From the NCBI GenBank assembly GCA_016744725.1, contig JADGDW010000016.1, positions 1-37,794 of the forward strand: a DNA stretch of 37,794 bases, written 5' to 3'. The first letter of the stretch is position 1, and every line of letters begins with the position of its first letter. This document shows positions 17,154 through 24,787 of the stretch, piece after piece. Source of the stretch: Candidatus Albibeggiatoa sp. nov. BB20. Its GTDB lineage: Bacteria; Pseudomonadota; Gammaproteobacteria; Beggiatoales; Beggiatoaceae. Below the pieces are notes generated by a model, which saw nothing but the letters and a program-made list of their open reading frames with translations, was not told where the DNA came from and made no database searches. The position numbers were made by a program, and so were the translations under genes.

Positions 17154-17709
17154 CATACATTTTAGGATTCAGGACTGCTTGTTTTCCAAGAATGAGCAGC
17201 CCTAATAAAGGATGAGAATAAGAAAATGCTTATCAATCACATTTTCTTACTCGTCGTGATATTTATTCTTTAAATAGATATTTTGATGTAAAACAGATCA
17301 AAGCATAGCTTGAAAAGTATAGAGAAAAAATCGTAAAAAATAATTTGGTCAATACGATTAATTTTAAAAAGATCATTTTAGTATCCTACAATTAACTTAT
17401 ATATTGTCTGCCTCCCCTACATTTAAATAATGAATGAATCATTAATTTAATGATTGAATATAACAATTTATTGATTGCATAGAAACAGCAAATTTAGTTT
17501 TACATTGTAAAAACAGAATTAAATAAAATAATTTTTTAGTGATTTTTTGCAATCAAAATAATGAAATCCACGTCCTATAATTTATTGTTTTATAAAAATA
17601 AGAGCCGTGTTAACAATTAAGTCATAAGATCAATACCTAAAAATATTTTTATTCCACTCCACAAACCTATATGATTTTAAAATTGCTACTTTAACCATCA
17701 AAGTTCCCC
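17154..17709. other. 556-base AT-rich intergenic region
   Basis: Between the sulfotransferase gene and the RND permease. The first 100 bases contain two hairpins: GGACTGCT / AGCAGCCC (about 17172-17202, one mismatch), and a longer one listed separately. The remainder is very AT-rich, without a coding frame, RNA gene or recognisable adaptor-gene remnant. No convincing promoter can be singled out, and the permease ATG has no Shine-Dalgarno. Confidence 0.5.
17216..17252. terminator. hairpin downstream of the sulfotransferase gene
   Basis: TAAGAAAATG at 17219-17228 pairs perfectly with CATTTTCTTA at 17240-17249, extendable by three bases with one mismatch. A run of T is missing, so termination strength is doubtful. 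It sits 66 bases after the stop of the sulfotransferase gene. Confidence 0.4.
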
Positions 17710-20700
17710 ATGCTTCTATCTGATATTTCTGTTAAACGTCCTGTGTTTGCCACCGTGGTTAATTTACTACTGGTGACTTTTGGCATTTTGGCCTTCTATC
17801 AATTGCCGTTACGTGAATATCCCGATGTCAATGCGCCAGTTGTATCGATTTCAACCGATTATCGTGGAGCAGCTGCCGTGATTGTTGAAACTAAAATTAC
17901 CCAAGTTTTAGAGGATTTAGTCAGCGGCATTGAGGGGATTAAACACATAGACTCTTCCAGCAGCGATGGCAAATCACGGATTAATATAGAATTTAAACTC
18001 TCTCGCGATATTGATTCAGCGGCAAATGATGTGCGAGAGCGGATTGCACGTGCTTTGGATGATTTACCCGAAGAATCCGATCCACCCGAAATTTATAAAG
18101 CGGATTCCAACACCAGCGTGATTATGTGGCTCAATTTATCCAGTCCAAGTTTGAATAGTTTGGAACTCAGCGATTATGCAGAACGTTATTTACAAGACCA
18201 ATTTGCAATTGTAGATGGCGTGGCACGGGTACGGATTGGTGGTGGTGGGCGTTATGCAATGCGGATTTGGTTGAATAGTTTGGCATTGGCGGCGCGACAG
18301 TTGACGATTACCGATATTGAAAACGCGCTGCGACGGGAAAATGTAGAATTGCCAGCAGGTCGGATTGAATCCAAAGACCGTGAGTTTACGATTCGGATTG
18401 CACGAAGTTATCGTGATGCAGATGATTTTGCCCAATTGGTTTTAACACGCCAAGCGGATGGTAGTGTGATTCGTTTAGGCGATGTGGCGCGGGTTGAATT
18501 AGGTCAAGATGATTATCGTAGAGAACTGCGTGGTAATGGTGAACCCATGATTGGGATCGGGATTATTAAACAGTCTACGGCTAATACTTTAGCGGTGGCG
18601 CGAGCGGTGAAACGTGAGGCAGTCAAAGTGCGCCAACAATTACCTGAATATATTGAATTACACGATAGTTATGATACTTCAGTATTTATTGAAGGTGCAA
18701 TTGAAGAAGTTTACAGAACCTTATTTATTGCAATGATTTTAGTGGTGGCGGTGATTTTAATATTTTTGGGCAGTTTACGCGCTACCTTAGTCCCAGCGGT
18801 GACTGTACCCATTTCGTTGATTTCGGCCTTTATTGTTATATCTGCATTAGGTTTCTCCGTTAATTTGTTGACCTTGTTGGCACTGGTGTTGGCAATCGGT
18901 TTAGTGGTCGATGATGCGATTGTGGTATTAGAAAATATTTATCGGCGGATTGAACAAGGTGAACCACCATTACTCGCTTCATACCATGGGGCGCGTCAAG
19001 TCAGTTTCGCGGTGATTGTGACCACATTGGTGTTAATCGCAGTGTTTGTACCGATTGCATTTTTACAAGGTAATGTCGGGCGTTTATTCGCTGAATTCGC
19101 CTTGACTATGGCAGCGGCCGTGGGTTTTTCCAGTATTGTTGCCTTATCCTTATCTCCAATGATGTGTTCAGTTTTGTTTAAACAAAATTTGCGTAAAACC
19201 TTTATCCATCGCCTGATTGATCGATTTTTTCAAGGTTTAGCCACATTTTATGCAAAATTACTCAATATTGCTCTAAAAGTTTCATTTTTGATTATATTGT
19301 TATTGATTGGGGTTGGATTTGGGATTTATTATGTATTTCAACAATTACCCAGTGAATTTGCACCAAAAGAAGATAGAGGCGCATTTTTTATCATGATGAC
19401 TGCACCTGAAGGCGCGAGTTTTAGCTATTCTCAGCGTTATATGGCAGAAATAGAAAAAACCATGTTGCGTTATGTTGAAAATGGCGAAGCCACCAGAGCT
19501 TTAGCTCGTGTGCCGCGTAGTTTTGGTTCAAGTGCAGTGGTGAATTCAGGGATTGGTATCATGGTGTTAAGCAATTGGGATAAACGCCGACCTGCTGAGG
19601 AAATCATGGGGGAAATCATGGGTGATATGAAACAGCTAGTTGGAGTGAAAGCGTTTACAGTGATGCGGCGTGGTTTGGGACAGCGCGGAATTCAACGGCC
19701 TGTGCAATTTGTGATTGGTGGTGGTCGTTATGAAGAGCTGGCACAATGGCGCGATATTATTTTAGAACAAGCCCGACAAAATCCCAATTTAATCAGTGTG
19801 GATGCAGATTATAAAGAAACCAAACCACAATTGATGTTAGTGATTGATAAAGATCGTGCTGCTGATTTAGGCGTATCAATTAGAGAAATTGGCAGCAGTT
19901 TGGAAACCTTGCTGGGCTCGCGTCGAGTCACCACATTTCTGCGTCAAGGTGAAGAGTACGATGTGGTTTTGGAAGGTGAGGATCAGGATTATCGTACGCC
20001 TGCAGATTTGGCTTCGATTTATGTTCGTGCTGAACAAACTGGATTATTAGTGCCCTTATCTAATTTGGTAACATTGCAGGAAACGGCGACTTCAACCAGT
20101 TTACAACGTTATAACCGAATCCGTGCGATTACGATTACTGCGGGTTTGGCTGAAGGTTACAGTTTGAGTGAAGCCTTGGATTTTCTGGGCAATATTGTTA
20201 AACAAGAAATGCCGCAAGCGCGAATTGATTATAAAGGTCAGTCAGCAGATTTTCAGGATTCAACCCAATCGGTTAACTTTACTTTTATTTTAGCCTTATT
20301 GGTGGTGTTTTTAGTGTTAGCCGCGCAATTTGAAAGTTTTATTCATCCATTGGTGATTATGCTCACTGTGCCCTTGGCGATTTTTGGGGCTTTATTGGGT
20401 TTGGATATTATGGGGCAAAGTATTAATATTTATAGTCAAATTGGGATTGTGATGTTGATTGGTTTGGCGACTAAAAATGGGATTTTGATTGTTGAATTTA
20501 CTAATCAGCTACGTGATGCAGGTCATGAATTTAAGGAGGCATTGTTACAAGCTTCTCAGCAACGTTTACGTCCGATTTTGATGACCGCGATTACCACGAT
20601 TATGGGTGCAGTGCCGTTGATTTTAGCTCAAGGTGCGGGGTCTGAAAGTCGGGTCGTGATTGGGGTGGTGATTTTCTCTGGAGTGGCGTTTTCAACGTTT

Positions 20701-20814
20701 TTTACTTTGTTTGTTGTGCCTGTAGCATATTGGTTGTTGGCGAGACATACTCAGTCACCGAATGCGATTGCGCGGAAATTAGAGGCTTTAGAAGCTTTGG
20801 AACATCATAAATAG
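17710..20814 (+). CDS. RND efflux permease (HAE1/AcrB family)
   Basis: Inner-membrane proton-driven pump subunit, 1034 aa, the normal length for AcrB/MdtB-type permeases. It opens MLLSDISVKRPVFATVVN with transmembrane segment 1, then PLREYPDVNAPVVSISTDYRGA. The proton relay is intact: LVLAIGLVVDDAIVVLENI with Asp401-Asp402 in segment 4. Two porter loops and a second six-segment half follow (FILALLVVFLVLAAQFESF, GLATKNGILIVEFTNQLRD, ending at a short cytosolic tail). The substrate cannot be inferred; the family exports drugs, detergents and metabolites together with a periplasmic adaptor and an outer-membrane channel. Neither partner gene is adjacent: the upstream 556 bases are empty and the downstream operon is unrelated. 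Confidence 0.93.
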   Translation: MLLSDISVKRPVFATVVNLLLVTFGILAFYQLPLREYPDVNAPVVSISTDYRGAAAVIVETKITQVLEDLVSGIEGIKHIDSSSSDGKSRINIEFKLSRDIDSAANDVRERIARALDDLPEESDPPEIYKADSNTSVIMWLNLSSPSLNSLELSDYAERYLQDQFAIVDGVARVRIGGGGRYAMRIWLNSLALAARQLTITDIENALRRENVELPAGRIESKDREFTIRIARSYRDADDFAQLVLTRQADGSVIRLGDVARVELGQDDYRRELRGNGEPMIGIGIIKQSTANTLAVARAVKREAVKVRQQLPEYIELHDSYDTSVFIEGAIEEVYRTLFIAMILVVAVILIFLGSLRATLVPAVTVPISLISAFIVISALGFSVNLLTLLALVLAIGLVVDDAIVVLENIYRRIEQGEPPLLASYHGARQVSFAVIVTTLVLIAVFVPIAFLQGNVGRLFAEFALTMAAAVGFSSIVALSLSPMMCSVLFKQNLRKTFIHRLIDRFFQGLATFYAKLLNIALKVSFLIILLLIGVGFGIYYVFQQLPSEFAPKEDRGAFFIMMTAPEGASFSYSQRYMAEIEKTMLRYVENGEATRALARVPRSFGSSAVVNSGIGIMVLSNWDKRRPAEEIMGEIMGDMKQLVGVKAFTVMRRGLGQRGIQRPVQFVIGGGRYEELAQWRDIILEQARQNPNLISVDADYKETKPQLMLVIDKDRAADLGVSIREIGSSLETLLGSRRVTTFLRQGEEYDVVLEGEDQDYRTPADLASIYVRAEQTGLLVPLSNLVTLQETATSTSLQRYNRIRAITITAGLAEGYSLSEALDFLGNIVKQEMPQARIDYKGQSADFQDSTQSVNFTFILALLVVFLVLAAQFESFIHPLVIMLTVPLAIFGALLGLDIMGQSINIYSQIGIVMLIGLATKNGILIVEFTNQLRDAGHEFKEALLQASQQRLRPILMTAITTIMGAVPLILAQGAGSESRVVIGVVIFSGVAFSTFFTLFVVPVAYWLLARHTQSPNAIARKLEALEALEHHK

Positions 20815-20860
20815 TGATCTGCGTTCACAAATCAGCAATAGGGATGAAATAGTGTAAGCC

Positions 20861-20901
20861 AAACATGATCGAATTCAATCAAATCTATTCCCATCATGTT
20901 T
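20861..20901. terminator. inverted repeat after the RND gene, weak terminator
   Basis: AAACATGAT at 20861-20869 pairs perfectly with ATCATGTTT at 20893-20901, with a 23-base loop and no T-tract. It is 46 bases after the RND stop. It could be a weak terminator or a regulator site. Confidence 0.3.
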
Positions 20902-20990
20902 GATAATTGGGCATATTTGGTAGGTTTTATACGCAATATGCCTGAGGCGGAAATGCTTGATTTCAACTAGAGATATTAACTTGAGAATTG

Positions 20991-21019
20991 TTGCGACCTG
21001 GGTCACTGAAGTATATAAT
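20991..21019 (+). promoter_or_regulatory. sigma-70 promoter of the Rieske-aldolase-MT/SDR operon
   Basis: TTGCGA at 20991-20996 and TATAAT at 21014-21019 are separated by 17 bases, a near-consensus housekeeping promoter. Transcription should start near 21026, giving a leader of about 140 bases before ATG 21169. A small dyad, GTCAC (21002-21006) with GTGAC (21029-21033), brackets the -10 and could be an operator. Confidence 0.65.
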
Positions 21020-21066
21020 CGCAGGCCTGTGACTGGATTTTCTATCCGTGTACATTATGAAGGCGG

Positions 21067-21106
21067 CAGTTTTCATGGTTCGAATGGGACTGTCTAAAAG
21101 AGTCTC
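21067..21106 (+). promoter_or_regulatory. competing hairpins in the operon leader
   Basis: Hairpin 1: CAGT...CAT (21067-21075) with ATG...ACTG (to 21092), around the loop GGTTCGA and with G-T pairs in the middle. Hairpin 2: GGGACT (21086-21091) with AGTCTC (21101-21106). Both need bases 21086-21091, so they exclude each other. This could be a regulatory switch, but it fits no riboswitch class that I recognise. Confidence 0.3.
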
Positions 21107-21168
21107 AAGGCAAAAGCACCAACCATCATCAAACAGCATATACCCAACCCTGATTCGGAAGTTGAAAA

Positions 21169-22320
21169 ATGACCATCTCAATTCGTGAGCTACAAACTTT
21201 AGCCGAAAACTTTAATAGTGATCCAAAATGCTCACATGCTTTGCCAGCTCGAGCTTATACCAATCCAGATTTATTGGACTTTGAGCGGGAAGCAATCTTT
21301 CACAATACTTGGCAGTATGTCTGTCATATTGAGAAACTGCGTAATCCGGGAGATTATATTGCCTTTGATATTCAGGGACAATCGATTGTTGCTGTCCGTG
21401 ATCGTGAAGGCGTGCTACGCGCCTTTTACAATGTTTGCCGCCACCGTGGTCATGAGCTGGTTAAACAGGGTCAAGGTAATATTAAAGTTTTTGTCTGTCC
21501 TTATCATGCTTGGGGTTACAGCTTAGATGGCACGCTCCGTGGGGCACGACACTCAAAGACAATGGAAAATTTTCAGTTTGATGATTATGGCATGGTGTCG
21601 GTTCAAATTGAACAATTCTGTAGTATGGTGTTTGTAAACCTCAATCCAGAAGCAACTTCACTCGCTGCACAAACAGGCGAACTAGCCAATGAAATCCAAC
21701 AACATGCCCCTGATTTAGATACGCTGACTCATGCTTATCGCCTTACCTATCACGTTAAAGGCAACTGGAAGATTGTTACCGACAACTTCTTAGAATGCTA
21801 TCACTGTCCCGTATCACATAAAGACCTTGTCACTCTAATTGAAATGGAAAACTATCAAGTGACAACACATGGTATTTATTCCAGCCAAATAGGTCCTGCA
21901 GGCAAGACAGATAATGCCGCCTATAATGTTGAGGGCGCAAGTGTTCAACAACATCTCCTTTGGTGGCTGTGGCCAAATACGGGTCTATTACGTTATCCTG
22001 GTGGGCCTAATTGGATGGTGTGGAATTTTATTCCTGTTGATGCTGACAATACCATTGAAACTTTCGACTTTTTCTTTCCAAACTCAACCCCAACGGCTGA
22101 GCAAATGGAAGCGATTGAATATGTCGACAAAGTGTTACAAAAAGAAGATATTGATATTATTGAAAGCGTGCATCGTGGCATGAAAACACCTGCCTGTGAA
22201 AAAGGGGGGCGTTTTGTGGTCTGTGATGGGAAGCATAAAGGTGAATCCGAGCATGGCGTTCATCATTTTCATAGTGTCTATTTAAAAGCCATTGAGCAAT
22301 ATATTCAGACCAAATCGTAA
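21169..22320 (+). CDS. Rieske non-heme iron oxygenase, choline/carnitine monooxygenase-like
   Basis: Alpha subunit of a Rieske-type oxygenase, 383 aa. The Rieske [2Fe-2S] ligands are CRH at 90-92 and CPYH at 110-113. The mononuclear iron site is at DNFLECYHCPVSH, with His212 and His217 as ligands and Glu209 where most Rieske oxygenases carry the bridging Asp. A bridging Glu is known from the carnitine monooxygenase CntA/YeaW type, so a quaternary ammonium substrate is the best guess. The C-terminal third (LLWWLWPNTGLLRYPGGPNWM) resembles choline and glycine-betaine oxygenases. No reductase gene accompanies it, so electrons must come from a partner elsewhere. GGAAG eight bases before the ATG fixes the start. 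It is the first gene of a three-gene operon with a clear promoter. Confidence 0.88.
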   Translation: MTISIRELQTLAENFNSDPKCSHALPARAYTNPDLLDFEREAIFHNTWQYVCHIEKLRNPGDYIAFDIQGQSIVAVRDREGVLRAFYNVCRHRGHELVKQGQGNIKVFVCPYHAWGYSLDGTLRGARHSKTMENFQFDDYGMVSVQIEQFCSMVFVNLNPEATSLAAQTGELANEIQQHAPDLDTLTHAYRLTYHVKGNWKIVTDNFLECYHCPVSHKDLVTLIEMENYQVTTHGIYSSQIGPAGKTDNAAYNVEGASVQQHLLWWLWPNTGLLRYPGGPNWMVWNFIPVDADNTIETFDFFFPNSTPTAEQMEAIEYVDKVLQKEDIDIIESVHRGMKTPACEKGGRFVVCDGKHKGESEHGVHHFHSVYLKAIEQYIQTKS

Positions 22321-22391
22321 GAAAAAGGTGCTGAATAGCCCCGCTTTTAGTCAGATTTAGCCAGATTTTTTTTCGGAATTACGAGCCCTCC

Positions 22392-23024
22392 ATGATTGAA
22401 GAAAACGTACACAAGCTGATTGCATTAGGAAAAAAGCTGGTCAGCGCCAATCTCACCATCGCTGATGGCGGCAATCTCTCTACTTATGATGCAAAAGCCA
22501 ATGAGATGACTATTACCCGCTCAGGCACTTGTCTTGATGAGCTTGATATGGATTCATTCGTCTCTTTTAAACTAGATGATGATGTCCCAGCGGAAGCGTC
22601 TTCTGAGACAGCAATGCACCTTGCAGGCTATCGAACAAGACCTGATTTCTTATGTTTATTGCACTTTCATCCTCAAAACGCGATTTTACTTGCGGTTGCC
22701 AATATTGACATCAGAACTATCACCGTTGACCACACCTATTACCTTGCTGGCAAAATGGCTCGATTACCGTTTATTCAACCGGGTACACAGGAACTTGCTG
22801 ATGCTTGTGCAGAACAATTTAAAAACGGTGCTGATATTTTATTACTCGCACATCATGGCTGTCTATTAGGCAGTAACGCTATTGAATGGGCGCGACACAC
22901 CGCATTAAATCTTGAACAAGCTGCCAATATGACCAGAATGTTGAGCACTGATTTAGATGGAACTCAGATACCTGAATGTCCTAGCTCATACCTCAAAAAA
23001 CTTAAACAAGCAGGAGTTTTGTAA
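22392..23024 (+). CDS. class II aldolase/adducin family protein
   Basis: Zinc-dependent class II aldolase fold, 210 aa, of the FucA/AraD/adducin family, which cleave or epimerise sugar phosphates and related hydroxy-aldehydes. The nucleotide pattern matches: N-terminal TIADGGNLS, ITRSGTCLDEL, then Glu72 in SSETAMHLA, the zinc ligands in LLHFHPQNA (His91 and His93), and the third zinc histidine in LLLAHHGCLLG (His154/155). The substrate is not deducible; in this operon it may make or split a small aldehyde linked to the amine chemistry of its neighbours. It follows the Rieske gene by 71 bases and its TAA shares a base with the ATG of the next gene, so the two are translationally coupled. Confidence 0.87.
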   Translation: MIEENVHKLIALGKKLVSANLTIADGGNLSTYDAKANEMTITRSGTCLDELDMDSFVSFKLDDDVPAEASSETAMHLAGYRTRPDFLCLLHFHPQNAILLAVANIDIRTITVDHTYYLAGKMARLPFIQPGTQELADACAEQFKNGADILLLAHHGCLLGSNAIEWARHTALNLEQAANMTRMLSTDLDGTQIPECPSSYLKKLKQAGVL

Positions 23025-24565
23025 TGGCGGTTGCCGAAAAACAATACAGCATGGAGAGCGTGAATCTATTTGAATTGGCCTTTGGCGAAGGATTCATGTC
23101 TTGTGGTGGCTCAACCTATCTTGATACATTGTTCGCTGATGAGGAGCTTGGATCAAATACGCGTATTTTAGATGTCTGTTGTGGCCTAGGTGGTGCTGGC
23201 TTTTATCTTGAAAGTGAGCATGGAGCTAAAGTTACAGGCATTGACCGAGAAGCAGAGCTAATTGAACATGCCAAGCGAATAGCAACCGAACGTTCGTCTC
23301 AATGTGAATTTATTCATGGTGATGTCGTTGCAACCCATTTTAATGATAATACTTTTGACTACATTATTTGTCGAGATGCCCTACTGCATTTTAGTGAAGC
23401 GCAAAAAAATCAGCTATTCCAGAAAGTCAGATCATGGCTTAAACCCGGTGGTAAATTCATTGCTACAGATTATGGTGTCTCAGATCAGCCATTGACTGAA
23501 GAACAACAAGCAGTGCATCAGCGCAAAGGCTATCATCTACTAATGCAGTCAGAGTATTACGATTTCTTCGAGCGCAATACTTTTGTCCGTGTGCAGGTTT
23601 CCAATGATACGGAAGGCTATATGCAGCACACACAAGCTGAGCTTGACCGTTTACTGACTCGTAAAGATGAAATCACCGCTCAATATTCCACTGAAGGATT
23701 TGAAAAGACGGTTGAATCATTCGAGAGAAAACTCAATGAAATCGAAGGCGGCGTTAAGACATATTGGTTGATCCAAGCTGAAAAATATGCGATTCAAACG
23801 CAAAAATTGAAAGATCGCGTGGTGATTTGTACGGGCGCATCTTCTGGTATTGGGCGAGCAACCGCTATTGCATTAGCTGCTCAAGGGACCAGTGTTGTCT
23901 TGGTTGCGCGGAATGTTGACAAGCTCGACACGGTGAAAGCACTGATTGAAGAGCAAGGCGGCTCTTGTTTTGTTGCCCCTGCGGATGTTACACAGCGTGA
24001 ACAAATGCAAAGCGTAGTTAACACTGTGATGCAGCGTTACAATCGTGTCGACATACTTGTCAACTCTGCTGGCTTGATGTGCTTTACTTTTATGAAGAAT
24101 GGCGTTTATGAAGAATGGGCGAAGATGATTGATGTGAACGTCTCAGGCGTAGTCAATTGTATTGGTGCTGTATTGCCTGTGTTCACGGAGCAAAAATCAG
24201 GTCATATTATCAATATCAGTAGTGACGCTGCCAAAACCCCATTTGCAGGTTTGTCGGTATATTGTGCATCGAAGTCCTTTGTTACCATGTTGTCCCAGAG
24301 TTTACGCGGTGAATTCCGTGGAACAGGTATTAAAGTGACCGATGTGCAACCGGGAGATGTTCGGACGGATCTCGTTTCTACCAACAGTGATACCGCGACA
24401 CTTGAAGAACTTGGTATCAATCCAGAATTCAAAGTGGGACATGGTTGGGCTTCGGATATGCAGTTGCTTAGCCCATTTGATGTTGCTGATTGTATTGTTA
24501 ATACTGTGCTGGCAAAACCTCATGTCAGTATGAATGAAATCTTGATCGAGCCCCGCGATCAATAG
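23024..24565 (+). CDS. fusion: PMT-like SAM methyltransferase and short-chain dehydrogenase
   Basis: A 513-aa two-domain cytosolic enzyme. Residues 1-255 form a class I SAM methyltransferase resembling phosphoethanolamine N-methyltransferases: FELAFGEGFMSCGG, the SAM-binding ILDVCCGLGGAGFYL (48-62), acidic GIDREAELI, CRDALLHF, WLKPGGKFIATDYGVS, and a C-terminal YSTEGFEKTVESFERKL matching the product-release region of that family. Residues 262-513 form a classical short-chain dehydrogenase: TGASSGIG at 270-277, NSAG at 347-350, catalytic Ser400, Tyr413 and Lys417 (YCASK), ending VSMNEILIEPRDQ as in YdfG-like enzymes. The start follows AGGAG by nine bases and overlaps the aldolase stop by one. 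There is no stop or frameshift between the domains, so the fusion is real in this sequence. It probably methylates an amine and oxidises or reduces a neighbouring hydroxyl/carbonyl of one compound; the substrate is inference. Confidence 0.88.
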   Translation: MAVAEKQYSMESVNLFELAFGEGFMSCGGSTYLDTLFADEELGSNTRILDVCCGLGGAGFYLESEHGAKVTGIDREAELIEHAKRIATERSSQCEFIHGDVVATHFNDNTFDYIICRDALLHFSEAQKNQLFQKVRSWLKPGGKFIATDYGVSDQPLTEEQQAVHQRKGYHLLMQSEYYDFFERNTFVRVQVSNDTEGYMQHTQAELDRLLTRKDEITAQYSTEGFEKTVESFERKLNEIEGGVKTYWLIQAEKYAIQTQKLKDRVVICTGASSGIGRATAIALAAQGTSVVLVARNVDKLDTVKALIEEQGGSCFVAPADVTQREQMQSVVNTVMQRYNRVDILVNSAGLMCFTFMKNGVYEEWAKMIDVNVSGVVNCIGAVLPVFTEQKSGHIINISSDAAKTPFAGLSVYCASKSFVTMLSQSLRGEFRGTGIKVTDVQPGDVRTDLVSTNSDTATLEELGINPEFKVGHGWASDMQLLSPFDVADCIVNTVLAKPHVSMNEILIEPRDQ

Positions 24566-24574
24566 CCATTAGCC

Positions 24575-24690
24575 TATAGTCGTTTTATTTTAAAGTGATA
24601 CAGGACTGGCAGTCCTAAATTTTAAAAATGATTGATATTTAAAATATAAAAGGACTGCCAGTCCTAGCATATAAACCGAAATTGACTATA
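24575..24690 (+). mobile_element. MITE copy C
   Basis: A 116-base element from TATAGTC to GACTATA. It carries the conserved TATAGTCGTTTTATTTTAAA end, palindromic cores AGGACTGGCAGTCCT at 24602-24616 and AGGACTGCCAGTCCT at 24651-24665, and an AT-rich middle. It is the most symmetric copy. It lies nine bases after the stop of the methyltransferase-dehydrogenase gene and before the convergent receptor gene. Confidence 0.85.
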
Positions 24691-24787
24691 ACCAAGCTGC
24701 TCACGATGATTGTGATATTCGTTGTGGGCAGTTTTGCATTTAGGTTAAAAAATCGATTAGAAATCTTTGTACTGAAAATACGATTTG

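Larger units (their letters stand above)
20815..21168. other. 354-base region: RND 3' end and structured operon leader
   Basis: Holds an inverted repeat (20861-20901), a sigma-70-type promoter (20991-21019) and a leader of about 140 bases with competing hairpins ahead of the Rieske gene. A 43-codon frame, MKAAVFMVRMGLSK onward, runs from ATG 21057 to 21188 and overlaps the Rieske start out of frame. It has no ribosome binding site and is not called as a gene. Confidence 0.5.

Noticed and set aside
21057..21188. 43-codon frame in the operon leader overlapping the Rieske start
   Set aside because: No ribosome binding site and no family; kept only as a possible leader peptide within a finding.
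24575..24690. MITE copy C considered as the ordinary terminator of the operon
   Set aside because: The same 116 bases with the same ends recur at four other loci, so it is a repeat element first; a terminator effect would be secondary.
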